From Falsiroseomonas sp046052145 (GTDB taxonomy: Bacteria; Pseudomonadota; Alphaproteobacteria; Acetobacterales; Acetobacteraceae), in assembly GCA_046052145.1 (NCBI GenBank), contig JBJOMW010000006.1, forward strand, positions 102,907-166,906: DNA of 64,000 bases, read 5' to 3'. Position 1 is the stretch's first letter, and each line of letters begins with the position of its first letter. A program made the position numbers and the translations under genes. Shown here piece after piece: positions 28,504 to 37,908 of this stretch. The notes under the pieces were generated by a model. The model had not been told where the DNA came from. It saw only the letters and a list, made by a program, of their open reading frames with translations, and did no database searches.

Positions 28504-29901
28504 TCAGGCCTGTGAGAAGGCGGTGCGCGGCACGCCGCCGAGCGCGCGCAGCAGCGCGACCCAGGCGGCAAAGCCCTCGGCAATCGCGCTCTCCCGCCAG
28601 TTCTCGTTGGGGGCGTGGAAATCCTCATCCGCCGTCGCGAAGGAGAACATGACGGTGTCGAGCCCCGCGACGTTGCTTGCGATATCGGCCAGCGGCAGCG
28701 TCGCGCCCATGCGCACGCGCAGTGGCCGGTGGCCGGTGGTGGTCTCCAGCGCCGTCTCGGCCGCCAGCAGCAGGGGATGGCGCGGCGGGAGCGCATAGGC
28801 GAAGGTGCCTTCCCGCGTCGCGGCAACCGTCAGCTCCGCGCCCGCGGGGCAATGTGCGCGCAGATGCGCGGCGACCGCATCCGCTGCGCGCGCCGGATCC
28901 TGGCCAGGCACGAGCCGCATGGAGAGCTTCGCGTGCGCCGTGGCGGGGATCACGGTCTTCCCGCCCGCGCCGGTATAGCCGCCCCACATCCCATTCACAT
29001 CGAGCGTCGGGCGCAGCCAGAGACGTTCCAGGAAGGCCGCTGAGTCGAGACCGCTTGGGGCGATGCCGATCGCGGCGTCATGCGCGGGGACGTCGTAGGG
29101 AATGCGGGCCAGGTCTGCGCGGTCGGCCTCGGTCGGCTGTGGCGCGCCGGCCCAGAAACCAGCAACGGCGACCTGCCCCTCGGCGTCGTGCAGCGTGGCG
29201 AGCAGCTTCGCCATGGCGTGCAGCGCATTTGGCGCGACGCCGCCATAGCGGCCGGAATGGAGGTCCTTCGCCGCCGTGCGCAGCGTGAGTTCCATCGCGG
29301 TGTTGCCGCGCGTGCCAACCGTCATGGTCGGCAGGTCGGCGCGCCAGCGCGCACCATCGGCGGACAGCACGGCATCGGCCCGCAACCTGTCTGCATGTTG
29401 CTTGAGGATCGCGCCGAGGGTTGCCGATCCGCATTCCTCCTCGCCTTCCAGCAGCAGGGTGACATTGACCGGCAATTTGCCCTCGGCCGCGAGGAAGGCC
29501 CCGAGCGTTTCCACCGCCAGCAGGAAGGGCCCCTTATCGTCCGACACGCCGCGGCCGTGCAGGCGGCCGTTGCGCGCTGTCAGCACGAAGGGCGGTGAGG
29601 CCCAGTCGGCCAAGGGATCGGGCGGCTGCACATCGTAATGGCCATAGACGAGCAGCGTTGGTGCCTCTGGCCCCGCGCCATGCCAATGCGCGGTGACGGC
29701 GGGGTGGCCGCCGGCCGCGATCTCCCGCACGTCCTGGAAGCCGAGCGCCACGAGCCGCTCGCACAGCCAGCGCCGCGCGGCCGCCATTCCCTCCGCATAG
29801 GCCGGGTCCGTGGACACCGAGGGACAGGCGACGAGCTCCGCGAGGCGCGCGACGAAGCCGGCGCGGTCGGCGAGCAGTCGGCCGAGAACGGGATCGCTCA
29901 C
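28504..29901 (-). CDS. M20 family metallopeptidase (dipeptidase/deacylase)
   Basis: A 465-residue dizinc hydrolase of the M20 family. Metal ligands and catalytic residues are visible: YGHYDVQP (His, Asp), GRGVSDDKGP (bridging Asp), EGEEECGS (catalytic Glu-Glu) and DFHAPNE (terminal His). The lid domain begins around LHSGRYGG. It hydrolyses a dipeptide or N-acyl amino acid in the cytoplasm. GTG at 29901 overlaps the upstream reductase stop (GTGA). Given the neighbouring peptide-type ABC importer, it probably processes the imported compound. Confidence 0.93.
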   Translation of the reverse strand: MSDPVLGRLLADRAGFVARLAELVACPSVSTDPAYAEGMAAARRWLCERLVALGFQDVREIAAGGHPAVTAHWHGAGPEAPTLLVYGHYDVQPPDPLADWASPPFVLTARNGRLHGRGVSDDKGPFLLAVETLGAFLAAEGKLPVNVTLLLEGEEECGSATLGAILKQHADRLRADAVLSADGARWRADLPTMTVGTRGNTAMELTLRTAAKDLHSGRYGGVAPNALHAMAKLLATLHDAEGQVAVAGFWAGAPQPTEADRADLARIPYDVPAHDAAIGIAPSGLDSAAFLERLWLRPTLDVNGMWGGYTGAGGKTVIPATAHAKLSMRLVPGQDPARAADAVAAHLRAHCPAGAELTVAATREGTFAYALPPRHPLLLAAETALETTTGHRPLRVRMGATLPLADIASNVAGLDTVMFSFATADEDFHAPNENWRESAIAEGFAAWVALLRALGGVPRTAFSQA

Positions 29902-30917
29902 GCGATGGCGTCCAGCAGCGCGGCGAAGGTCGCGGGCGATTGCTCGCGCCGGCCTTCCTCAATATCGGCGATCAGGCGGCCCACCGTGCTCAGCGCTGGT
30001 GTCGGAATGCCGAGTTCGGCCGCAAGCCGCGGCACGATGCCGAGCTGCGCGCCCGATTCCGTCTTGCGCTTGCGCACCGCCAGGTCGCGCCAGATGCCCG
30101 AATGCGTCTTGGCGCTCTGCGAGGTGAAGTCCCGCAGCCAGTGGATCACGGCAATGGCGTCCGCATCCGTGCGGCCCGGCGCGAAGGCCATCGGCTCGTA
30201 GCCGCCAAAGCCGCGCGGCGTGATGCCCTTCGCGAGTGCGACAGCCACCACCTCTCGGCCCAGCGCCAGCCAGGCGTGCATCTTCGCGGGATCGGCGAAG
30301 TTCTGCGTCATCGAGTCATGATTGAGCGCAGTGGCGAAGAGCATCGCGCCATAGCCGATCTTGCCCCAGAGATAGCCCCAGATGTCGTCGGTCAGGATCG
30401 CATCCGGCTCGAATGCCTGGCAGAGCGCGAACATCGCGCGGGTCCGGTCACGGATGGAGCCGTCGATCTCACCCACCACCACCGATCCGCGGCTGCCATA
30501 GAGGATGCGCCCCGGTTCGTGCCAATCGGCACTGAAGTTGACGAAGCAGCCCATGGTGCGCTCCGCGCCCACGGCTTCGGCGATCTCGATCTCGTTCAGC
30601 CCGTTCTGGGCGGAGAAAACGAAGCCGTTCGGCGCGAGGTGCGGTGCCAGCATCGGCAAGGCCACTTTCGTCGCCTGGGCCTTCACCGCCAGCACAATGC
30701 GCGAATAGGTGCCCGTCAGCTCCGCTGGTGTCACGGCCGGGATGCGCTGGGTGAAGGCGTCCACCGGTCCGAAGATCTCAAGGCCTTTGGTGCGGCAGGC
30801 CTCCACATGTTCGGCCACCGTGTCCACCAGCAGCACATCATGGCCCGCGCGCGCCCACCAGGCGCCCATCGTGCCGCCGATCGCGCCGGCGCCCCAGATC
30901 AGGATAGGATCGCTCAT
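29898..30917 (-). CDS. ketopantoate reductase family protein (PanE/ApbA type)
   Basis: A 339-residue NADP-dependent reductase fold. IWGAGAIGGTMGAWWARAGH is the N-terminal nucleotide-binding motif, VLAVKAQATKVALPML and FSAQNGLNEIE follow the family, and the C-terminal helical domain contains YGAMLFATALNHD, where the catalytic Lys of PanE is usually in KIGYG. Its genomic setting between creatininase-like and peptidase genes argues for a catabolic 2-oxoacid substrate rather than pantothenate synthesis. The ATG overlaps the creatininase-like stop (ATGA). Confidence 0.9.
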   Translation of the reverse strand: MSDPILIWGAGAIGGTMGAWWARAGHDVLLVDTVAEHVEACRTKGLEIFGPVDAFTQRIPAVTPAELTGTYSRIVLAVKAQATKVALPMLAPHLAPNGFVFSAQNGLNEIEIAEAVGAERTMGCFVNFSADWHEPGRILYGSRGSVVVGEIDGSIRDRTRAMFALCQAFEPDAILTDDIWGYLWGKIGYGAMLFATALNHDSMTQNFADPAKMHAWLALGREVVAVALAKGITPRGFGGYEPMAFAPGRTDADAIAVIHWLRDFTSQSAKTHSGIWRDLAVRKRKTESGAQLGIVPRLAAELGIPTPALSTVGRLIADIEEGRREQSPATFAALLDAIA

Positions 30918-31618
30918 GCCCAGGGTCCTTCGAGGGCAGCGCGCGTCTCAGCGACGCCAGCCTCCCACAGGCGCTGCATGTCCTCGTCGGGCTTCTGCCA
31001 GGCATCGCCGAAGGAGCCATCGCTCAGCATCGCGCGCACCGCAGCGGGCGGGGAGGCCTTCATCAGCCCCATATCCACGGACGGCTTCGACCCGGATGGC
31101 GCCGGCGCATGGGCCAGCCGCGTCCAGGGGAAATTCTCCATCCAGTTGCCATGGCTGCCGCCGCGGGAGATGGCCATCGCCGCCTCCCAGGTGCGGGGCT
31201 GGTTGTACCAATTGTGGAACTTGATCGAGAGCTTCGGGTTCTCCGTCATCATCTGCAGCGCCAGCGCGCCGACCGGCGCGTTCCCGCCATGGCCGTTGAC
31301 GATAAGGATGCGCCGGAAACCGGCGCGCGCCACGCTTTCGATCAGGTCCCGCGCGACGGCCAGTAGCGTCTCGACGCGCAGGCTGACGCTGCCCGGGAAC
31401 TCCGCGAAATAGGGCGCGAGCCCGAAGGGCATTGCCGGATAGACCGGCACGCCGAGCGGTTCTGCCGCCTCCACGGCAACCCGTTCCGCAAGGATCGCAT
31501 CCACGCAGAGCGAGAGTTGCGCGTGTTGCTCGGTGCTGCCGAAGGGCAGGATGCAGCGATCATCGCGGCGGAGGTACTCCTCCACCTGCATCCAGTTCAT
31601 CTCGGAAATGCGCATCAT
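30914..31618 (-). CDS. creatininase family protein
   Basis: A 234-residue metal-dependent amidohydrolase of the creatininase family. The family metal motifs are FGSTEQHAQLSL (Glu, His) with CVDAILAE, and the NGHGGN loop is intact. The usual GPHLP after EQH is replaced by AQLSL. Relatives open cyclic amides such as creatinine or 2-pyrrolidone-type rings and formamide groups. GGAGG upstream supports ATG 31618 (31615 is equally possible). It overlaps the reductase gene and may hydrolyse the compound brought in by the adjacent ABC importer. Confidence 0.9.
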   Translation of the reverse strand: MMRISEMNWMQVEEYLRRDDRCILPFGSTEQHAQLSLCVDAILAERVAVEAAEPLGVPVYPAMPFGLAPYFAEFPGSVSLRVETLLAVARDLIESVARAGFRRILIVNGHGGNAPVGALALQMMTENPKLSIKFHNWYNQPRTWEAAMAISRGGSHGNWMENFPWTRLAHAPAPSGSKPSVDMGLMKASPPAAVRAMLSDGSFGDAWQKPDEDMQRLWEAGVAETRAALEGPWA

Positions 31619-31674
31619 GTCCTCCGCGGGTGACGGGGAGCCCTCAGGCCCCCCGTTTGAGGTCCCGCTGATCG

Positions 31675-33267
31675 TTACCGGCCGGCGACGGGCGTCACGT
31701 CCCAGGCGTAGGTCTCCTCGTCGCTGCGGCCGACGCGCAGCGTCACGCGGTCGCGCCGCATCGCCCAGGCCGAGCCGACGGCGGCCAGCGGGATCACGAC
31801 GCGATCTGCCGTGAACTTCGCGCCGATCTCCTGCAGCAGCTGTTCGCGCCGGCGGTCGTCCAACTCGACATTCGCCGCCTGGATCAGCCGGTCCACCTCC
31901 GGGTTCGCATAGCCGTTCCAGTTGAAGGCGCCGAGCCGCAGCTGCGCATTGTTCGAATGCGCATTGGCTGCGTAGTAGTAGTTCGCCTCGCCGGTCAGCG
32001 TGCCCCAGCCCGCCATGATGTTGGACAGCTCTCCACGTGCCCGGGCGGGGAAGATCACCGCCGCCGGCTGGCCCGCCGCCTGCACCTCAAGCCCGATGCG
32101 CGCTAGCATCTGCGTCATCGCCGCGCCCACGCCGGCATCGCCGGGCAGGCGGTTGTTCGAGAAGTTCAGCACCATGCGGAAGCCGTTCGGGTAGCCGGCC
32201 TCGGACAGCAGTTGGCGGGCGCGCTGCACATTCGGCGTCGGGACGGTCAGCGACGGGTTGAAGCCGAAGATGCCCGGCGTGACCATCTGGCTGACAGGCG
32301 TGCCGAGGCCTTCCATCGCCACCTCAGCCAGCGCGCGGCGGTCGATGGCGAGGTCGATCGCCTCGCGCACCCGGGCGTCGCGATAGGGGTTGGCGGCCAG
32401 CCGCGAGCCGTCACGCGCGCTCACCTGCGGCGTGCTCTCGCGCTGGTCGAGGGCGAGGTTGAAGACATAGACCGTCTCCGCCTTGATGACGGAGAGCGTG
32501 CGGTCGCGTTCCAGCGTGGCGACATCGGCGGCGGGCACGCGGACGATCATGTCCACCTGGCCGGTGCGCAGCTGCGCGACGCGCGCGGCAGGGTTGGCGA
32601 TCTCACGCCGGACATGGCGCGCCCAGGCGGGGCGGCCGTTCCAATGCTCGTCGAAGCGCTCCACCGTGAACTGCTCACGCGGCGTCCAGGACCCGAACCG
32701 ATAGGGGCCGGTGCCGATGGCGGCGCGGCCGGAGTTGAACGCCTCGTTCGAATTCTCGGGCGTCAGCCCGGCGGTGGCGCGGGCGGAGGTGACGAACAGG
32801 CGGATGAAATCATTCGGCAGCGTCGGCGCCGGGCCGTCGGTGACGATCTGGATGGTGTGCGGATCGACGATCCGCACTTCCTGCACGCGGCGGACATAGA
32901 TGCGCGTCGGATTCGGGCCCGACAGCGTCTGCATGCGGCGGATGGAGGCGGCGACGTCTTCCGCCGTCATGTCCGATCCGTCATGGAACTTGACGCCGCG
33001 GCGGAGCCGGAACTCCCACGTCGTCGGGTTCACGATGCGCCAGGATTCCGCGAGCCCCGGCTCCACCTGCAGGCGGTCACCAGAATGCGTCAGCGTGTCG
33101 AAGACGTGCTTCAGCGATTCCGAATGCGTGCCTGTGGCAGTGAAGTGCGGGTCGATGCTCTCGGGCCCCGCGATGACACCCATGGTGAGCGTTTGTGCAT
33201 TCGCGCCGCCCGCCATCAGGGCGACCGCAGCACCAGCTAACATGAAGCGACGGCAATCTTTGCGCAT
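31675..33267 (-). CDS. ABC importer periplasmic substrate-binding protein, SBP family 5
   Basis: A 530-residue DppA/OppA-class binding protein. The signal peptide is MRKDCRRFMLAGAAVALMAG with cleavage near ANA-QT. The body shows TLTMGVIAGPESIDPHFTAT, WEFRLRRGVKFHDGSDMTAEDV and YRDARVREAIDLAIDRRALA. GGGAGGG upstream picks ATG 33267. It diverges from the permease gene at 33332, so this importer is split into a minus-strand binding-protein unit and a plus-strand permease/ATPase unit. Ligand unknown. Confidence 0.93.
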   Translation of the reverse strand: MRKDCRRFMLAGAAVALMAGGANAQTLTMGVIAGPESIDPHFTATGTHSESLKHVFDTLTHSGDRLQVEPGLAESWRIVNPTTWEFRLRRGVKFHDGSDMTAEDVAASIRRMQTLSGPNPTRIYVRRVQEVRIVDPHTIQIVTDGPAPTLPNDFIRLFVTSARATAGLTPENSNEAFNSGRAAIGTGPYRFGSWTPREQFTVERFDEHWNGRPAWARHVRREIANPAARVAQLRTGQVDMIVRVPAADVATLERDRTLSVIKAETVYVFNLALDQRESTPQVSARDGSRLAANPYRDARVREAIDLAIDRRALAEVAMEGLGTPVSQMVTPGIFGFNPSLTVPTPNVQRARQLLSEAGYPNGFRMVLNFSNNRLPGDAGVGAAMTQMLARIGLEVQAAGQPAAVIFPARARGELSNIMAGWGTLTGEANYYYAANAHSNNAQLRLGAFNWNGYANPEVDRLIQAANVELDDRRREQLLQEIGAKFTADRVVIPLAAVGSAWAMRRDRVTLRVGRSDEETYAWDVTPVAGR

Positions 33268-33331
33268 TTGGACGGCCCTCCCTGAAGGTTCCTTGCATCG
33301 ACATGCTAAGGACGGCTTGCGCCGGCTGTCC

Positions 33332-34327
33332 ATGCCCCGATACTCGCGCGTGATGCTCGGCTATGTCATCCAACGCCTGATCCAGGCTGCGCTCGTCATG
33401 CTGGCGATGTCAGCGCTGGTCTTCATCGGCGTGTACGCGATCGGCAATCCGATCGACGTGCTGATCTCGCCCGATGCGACGCAGGACATCCGCGCGGCGA
33501 CGATCCGGCACTACGGGCTCGACCTGCCGCTGTGGCAGCAATACCTCGCCTTCCTTGGCCGCCTGCTGCAGGGCGATCTGGGGCGGAGCTTCGTGCTGAA
33601 CATCCCCGTGCTCGACCTGGTGCTGAGCCGCCTGCCGGCGACGCTGGAACTGGCGCTGGCTTCCGTGCTGATCGGCGCCTTCATCGGCATCCCACTTGGG
33701 GTCTATGCGGGCTACCGCCCCGAGAGCCCGCTATCCAAGGGGATCATGGCGGCGTCGGTGCTGGGCTTTTCCGTGCCGACCTTCTGGGTTGGGCTGATCC
33801 TGATCCTGACCTTTGCGGTGAACCTCGACTGGCTGCCGGCAGGACAGCGTGGCCCGACGGTAGAGGTGCTCGGTGTCGGCTGGTCCTTCCTGACACTGGA
33901 GGGGCTGCAGTTCCTGGCATTGCCCGCGCTGAACCTCAGCCTGTTCAAGCTGGCGATGATGATCCGCCTGTCGCGCGCCGGCACGCGGGAGGTGATGCTG
34001 TCCGATACGGTGAAGTTCGCGCGGGCCGCGGGCCTGTCAGAATTCACCATCCTGCGTCGCCACGTGCTGCGGCTGATCTCGATCCCGCTGGTCACGGTGT
34101 TCGGGCTGGAGTTCGGCTCCACACTCGCCTTCGCCGTGGTGACGGAGACGATCTTCTCCTGGCCGGGCGTCGGCAAGCTGATCATCGACTCCATCACTTC
34201 GCTCGATCGGCCGGTGATGGTCGGCTATCTGGTGCTGGTCGCCTTCCTGTTCGTGACCATCAACCTGGTCGTGGACCTGACCTATGCTCTGCTCGACCCG
34301 CGGCTGCGGCGCGGGGGACGCGTGTGA
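33332..34327 (+). CDS. peptide-type ABC importer permease, DppB type (second system)
   Basis: A 331-residue DppB/OppB-family permease. It opens MLGYVIQRLIQAALVMLAMS, has HYGLDLPLWQQYLAFLGRLL before the second helix, the EAA-type loop EVMLSDTVKFARAAGLSE and the closing TYALLDPRLRRG. ATG 33332 is the first good start; ATG 33353 is possible and neither has a strong ribosome site. Its stop and the next start overlap as TGATG. First gene of the B-C-D-F run. Confidence 0.93.
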   Translation: MPRYSRVMLGYVIQRLIQAALVMLAMSALVFIGVYAIGNPIDVLISPDATQDIRAATIRHYGLDLPLWQQYLAFLGRLLQGDLGRSFVLNIPVLDLVLSRLPATLELALASVLIGAFIGIPLGVYAGYRPESPLSKGIMAASVLGFSVPTFWVGLILILTFAVNLDWLPAGQRGPTVEVLGVGWSFLTLEGLQFLALPALNLSLFKLAMMIRLSRAGTREVMLSDTVKFARAAGLSEFTILRRHVLRLISIPLVTVFGLEFGSTLAFAVVTETIFSWPGVGKLIIDSITSLDRPVMVGYLVLVAFLFVTINLVVDLTYALLDPRLRRGGRV

Positions 34328-35187
34328 TGGGCAGCTTCTGGCGGGAGTATCGCGAAAACTGGATCGCGGTGATTGCGCTGGCCGTTGTGCTGCTGGTTGT
34401 GGCGGCCGCGCTCCTCGCGCCCTGGATCACGCCGCAGGACCCCTACGATCTGGCCAATCTGAATCTGCGCGACGCGCGGCGTGCACCGGGCTTCGTCGGC
34501 TCGGGCGGTTATGTCCATTGGCTCGGGACGGATGCGCAGGGGCGTGACCTGTTCTCCGCCATTCTCTACGGGTTGCGCATCTCGCTGCAGATGGGGATTG
34601 CGGCAGGCGCGGTGGCCATGACGCTCGGCGCCACGCTCGGTATCATGGCCGCGAATGCGGGGGGCCGGATCGAGCAGGCGATCATGCGCGTGGTGGATTT
34701 GCAGCTGTCCTTCCCGGCGATCCTGCTGGCGCTGGTGCTCGTCGCGGTGCTGGGGCAGGGCAAGGTGCCGCTGATCATCGCACTGGTGACGGCGCAATAC
34801 GCCTATTTCGCGCGCACCGCCTATGGCGCCGCCACTGCCGAGCGGCAGAAGGATTATGTGGAGGCCGCGCGCGCCACTCCGCTGCCGGGCCACCGCGTGG
34901 TGGTGCGACATTTGCTGCCCAACTGCCTGCCGCCGCTGATCGTTGTGGGCACCGTACAGGTGGCGAACGCCATTTCGCTGGAGGCCACGCTGTCCTTCCT
35001 CGGCCTCGGGCTGCCGCCCACCGAGCCCTCGCTCGGCATGCTGATCGCCAACGGCTTTCAATACATGATGAGCGGGCGGACCTGGATTTCTGTCTATCCG
35101 GGCATCGCCTTGATCGTGCTGATCGTCGCCATCAACGTCGTCGGGGACCAGCTGCGCGACCAGTTCAACCCGCGGCTGCGCCGATGA
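34327..35187 (+). CDS. peptide-type ABC importer permease, DppC type (second system)
   Basis: A 286-residue DppC/OppC-family permease with the periplasmic HWLGTDAQGRDLFSAILYG motif, QLSFPAILLALVLVAVLG, the loop KDYVEAARATPLPGHRVVVR and the C-terminal NVVGDQLRDQFNPRLRR. It overlaps the DppB gene by one base and the ATPase gene by four, so all are translated from one message. Confidence 0.94.
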   Translation: MGSFWREYRENWIAVIALAVVLLVVAAALLAPWITPQDPYDLANLNLRDARRAPGFVGSGGYVHWLGTDAQGRDLFSAILYGLRISLQMGIAAGAVAMTLGATLGIMAANAGGRIEQAIMRVVDLQLSFPAILLALVLVAVLGQGKVPLIIALVTAQYAYFARTAYGAATAERQKDYVEAARATPLPGHRVVVRHLLPNCLPPLIVVGTVQVANAISLEATLSFLGLGLPPTEPSLGMLIANGFQYMMSGRTWISVYPGIALIVLIVAINVVGDQLRDQFNPRLRR

Positions 35188-36158
35188 CCCGCACGCTGCT
35201 CGAGGTCCGCGACCTGCAGACCCACTTCCATACCCGTGCGGGCGTGCTGACGGCGGTGAATGGCGTGTCCTTCGCGCTCGATCGCGGGGAGATCCTCGGC
35301 CTCGTCGGCGAAAGCGGCTCTGGCAAGTCGGTCACTGGCTTCTCGCTGATCGGGCTGGTGGATCCGCCCGGGCGCATCGCGGCGGGGTCTTCCATCCGCT
35401 TCGACGGGCAGGAGCTGGTCGGCCTGCCGCAGGGCGCGATGCGCGCACTGCGCGGGAAGCGCATCGCCATGATCTTCCAGGACCCGGCCGCGACGCTGAA
35501 CCCGGTGCTGACCATCGGGCAGCAGATGACCATGGCCGTGCAGGCGCATGGCGGTGGCGGCGAAGGAGCGGCGCGGGCGCTAGCGGCGCGCAGCCTGACC
35601 CGGGTCGGCATCCCCGACGCGGCCGCGCGGCTCGATGCCTATCCGCACGAATTCTCGGGCGGCATGCGCCAGCGCGTGGCCATCGCCATCGCGCTTCTGC
35701 ATGAGCCGGAGCTGATCATCGCCGATGAGCCGACCACCGCCCTCGACGTCTCGATCCAGGCGCAGATCTTGGCGGAGATGAAGACGCTGGCGAAGGAGAG
35801 CGGCACGGCACTGATCTGGATCAGCCACGATTTGGCGACCGTTTCCTCGCTCGCGGACCGAGTGATGGTCATGTATGCCGGCCGCATCGTGGAGCGCGGC
35901 CCGGTGGCGGAGGTGCTGCGCGCCCCGATCCACCCTTATACGCGCGGCCTGCTGGACAGCCTGCCCGCGCTGGCCACGCCGGGTGAGAAGCTGGCCCAGA
36001 TTCCCGGCAGCACGCCCTCTCTGCTGGCGCTGCCGCCCGGCTGCCCCTTTGCACCGCGCTGCGCGCGGGTCAGCGAATTGTGCCGCACCGAGCCGCCGCT
36101 GGTCGGCGATGCGCAGCACGGTGCGCTCTGCCACCACCCGCTGGAGGTGGTCGCGTGA
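35184..36158 (+). CDS. ABC importer ATP-binding protein, DppD type
   Basis: A 324-residue ATPase of the oligopeptide class: Walker A GESGSGKS, Q-loop FQDPAATLNP, signature FSGGMRQRVAIA, Walker B LIIADEPT and the switch His in ISHDLATV. The C-terminal cysteine motif CPFAPRCARVSELC marks the oligopeptide subfamily, some members of which bind an iron-sulfur cluster there. It works with the DppF-type ATPase encoded next, which overlaps it as GTGA. Confidence 0.95.
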   Translation: MTRTLLEVRDLQTHFHTRAGVLTAVNGVSFALDRGEILGLVGESGSGKSVTGFSLIGLVDPPGRIAAGSSIRFDGQELVGLPQGAMRALRGKRIAMIFQDPAATLNPVLTIGQQMTMAVQAHGGGGEGAARALAARSLTRVGIPDAAARLDAYPHEFSGGMRQRVAIAIALLHEPELIIADEPTTALDVSIQAQILAEMKTLAKESGTALIWISHDLATVSSLADRVMVMYAGRIVERGPVAEVLRAPIHPYTRGLLDSLPALATPGEKLAQIPGSTPSLLALPPGCPFAPRCARVSELCRTEPPLVGDAQHGALCHHPLEVVA

Positions 36159-37138
36159 CGCCGATCCTCGTCGCCGAGAACGTCTCCCGCCGCTTCGCAC
36201 CGCGCCTCTCGCTTGGCGACCGTATCGCCGGCGCGCTCGGGGCGAAGCTGGACCGGCGCGCGGTGCAGGCGGTGACGGAGGTGTCGCTTGACGTACAGCG
36301 CGGCGAGACACTCGGCCTTGTCGGCGAATCCGGCTGCGGCAAGTCCACGCTCGGGCGCATGCTGGCCGGCATCCTGCCACCCAGCGAAGGGCGGGTGCTG
36401 CTGGATGGCACGGCGCCGATGCGACACGGCCACAAGACCACGACGCGCATCCAGACCGTGTTTCAGGATCCCTTCGCGTCGCTGAACCCGCGCATGCGCA
36501 TCGGGCAGACGATCGCGGAGGGGCCGGTCACCCATGGCTTGGTCCCGCGGGCGGCGGCTGCGCGCTTCGCCGGGGAATGGCTTGCGAAGGTCGGGCTCGA
36601 TCCCGCCTATGCCGCGCGCTTCCCCCACCAATTCTCGGGTGGGCAGCGCCAGCGCGTGGCGATCGCGCGTGCGCTGGCGATGCGGCCGGAGGTGCTGGTC
36701 TGCGACGAGCCGGTGGCCTCGCTCGACGTGTCCATTCAGGCGCAGATCCTGAACCTGTTCCTGGAGCTGCGGCGCGCGCTCGGCCTGACCAGTCTGTTCA
36801 TCAGCCACGACCTCTCGGTGGTGCGTCATGTCAGCGACCGCGTGGCGGTGATGTATCTCGGCCGCATCGTGGAGATGGGGGAGGCTGCGAAAGTCTATGC
36901 CCTGCCGCGCCATCCCTACACGAAGGGGCTGCTGGATAGCGTGCCGAAACTGGCACTTGGCGGGAATGCCGGCGTGACCTTCCAGCCGATCCACGGCGAG
37001 CTGCCCTCTCCGCTGTCGCCACCGTCGGGCTGCGCCTTCCATCCGCGCTGCCCGCAGGCAACCGATCTTTGCCGCCGCGAACGACCGGATCTTGCGCCCC
37101 GCGCGGATGGCACGCTGGTCGCCTGCCATCACGCCTGA
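36155..37138 (+). CDS. ABC importer ATP-binding protein, DppF type
   Basis: A 327-residue ATPase: Walker A GESGCGKS, Q-loop FQDPFASLNP, signature FSGGQRQRVAIA, Walker B VLVCDEPVASLD and the closing cysteine motif CAFHPRCPQATDLC. GTG 36155 overlaps the DppD stop and has GGAGGTGG upstream, so it is preferred over the longer open frame. It completes the second importer. The IclR gene converges on it only 15 bases downstream. Confidence 0.94.
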   Translation: MTPILVAENVSRRFAPRLSLGDRIAGALGAKLDRRAVQAVTEVSLDVQRGETLGLVGESGCGKSTLGRMLAGILPPSEGRVLLDGTAPMRHGHKTTTRIQTVFQDPFASLNPRMRIGQTIAEGPVTHGLVPRAAAARFAGEWLAKVGLDPAYAARFPHQFSGGQRQRVAIARALAMRPEVLVCDEPVASLDVSIQAQILNLFLELRRALGLTSLFISHDLSVVRHVSDRVAVMYLGRIVEMGEAAKVYALPRHPYTKGLLDSVPKLALGGNAGVTFQPIHGELPSPLSPPSGCAFHPRCPQATDLCRRERPDLAPRADGTLVACHHA

Positions 37139-37153
37139 GGTGCAGGACGACGC

Positions 37154-37906
37154 CTAGATCTGCCCGATCCGCCGGCTGAGATTCGCGGCGGCTTCCCGCA
37201 GGGCGACGATCATCTGGTCCTTGCCGGCGCGGAAGCGCGCGGTGATCGCCCCGATATCGAGCGCGGCGACGATGCGGGCGTTCCGGTCGAAGACCGGCGC
37301 GGCGATACCGGTCGAGCCGAGGACGTGCTCATCCTCGCTGAAGGCGATGCCGCCCGCACGGACCTGGCGCAGGATGACCTGCAGACGCTTCTGGTCCGTC
37401 ACGGTCCGGGGCGTGCAAGCGGCCAACGGGCTCCGCGCAAGGTGCGCCTCCCGGGCCTTGTCATCGGAAAAGGCCAGCAACACACGCCCCATCGCGGTGC
37501 AATGCGCGACACTGGTGCGGTCGAGATCCTTGTCGAAGCGCACCGGATTGTCGCTGACGCTCTTGGCGAGGGTGCGGACATCGCCGCGCGGAGTGAGTAC
37601 GCCGAGCAGCACCGTTTCTCCGACGCGCCGCCGCAACTCGTCCATCACGGGTTGAGCAAGGCGGACCAGCACAGCGTGCCGGGACTGGCCGGTGAAGCCC
37701 GCCCGGATGTCGTCGGCGATGACGTAGCGCTCCCCCTCCTGCAGCAGGTAGCCCCGCCCGACCAGGGTCTGCGTCAGGGCATGCGCGCTGCTTTTCGGAT
37801 AGCCGAGCGTCACCGCGATGTCCTTGAGCGAAACGGGCTCCAGGGCCGCGCCGAGGAATTCGAGGATCTCCAGCGTGCGGACGGCGGATTTGACCTCGTG
37901 GTTCAT
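37154..37906 (-). CDS. IclR family transcriptional regulator
   Basis: A 250-residue regulator. The N-terminal winged helix (VKSAVRTLEILEFLGAALEP, LKDIAVTLGYPKSSAHALTQ, GRGYLL) is followed by the IclR effector domain (VLLGVLTPRGDVRTLAKS, CTAMGRVLLAF, GIAFSEDEHVLGSTGIAAPV). It diverges from the SDR-deacetylase-Bug operon at 37962 and is its likely regulator. The candidate 24-bp element ends only two bases upstream of the ATG, so either the message is nearly leaderless or the element is an operator rather than this gene's promoter. Confidence 0.93.
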   Translation of the reverse strand: MNHEVKSAVRTLEILEFLGAALEPVSLKDIAVTLGYPKSSAHALTQTLVGRGYLLQEGERYVIADDIRAGFTGQSRHAVLVRLAQPVMDELRRRVGETVLLGVLTPRGDVRTLAKSVSDNPVRFDKDLDRTSVAHCTAMGRVLLAFSDDKAREAHLARSPLAACTPRTVTDQKRLQVILRQVRAGGIAFSEDEHVLGSTGIAAPVFDRNARIVAALDIGAITARFRAGKDQMIVALREAAANLSRRIGQI

Positions 37907-37908
37907 AA

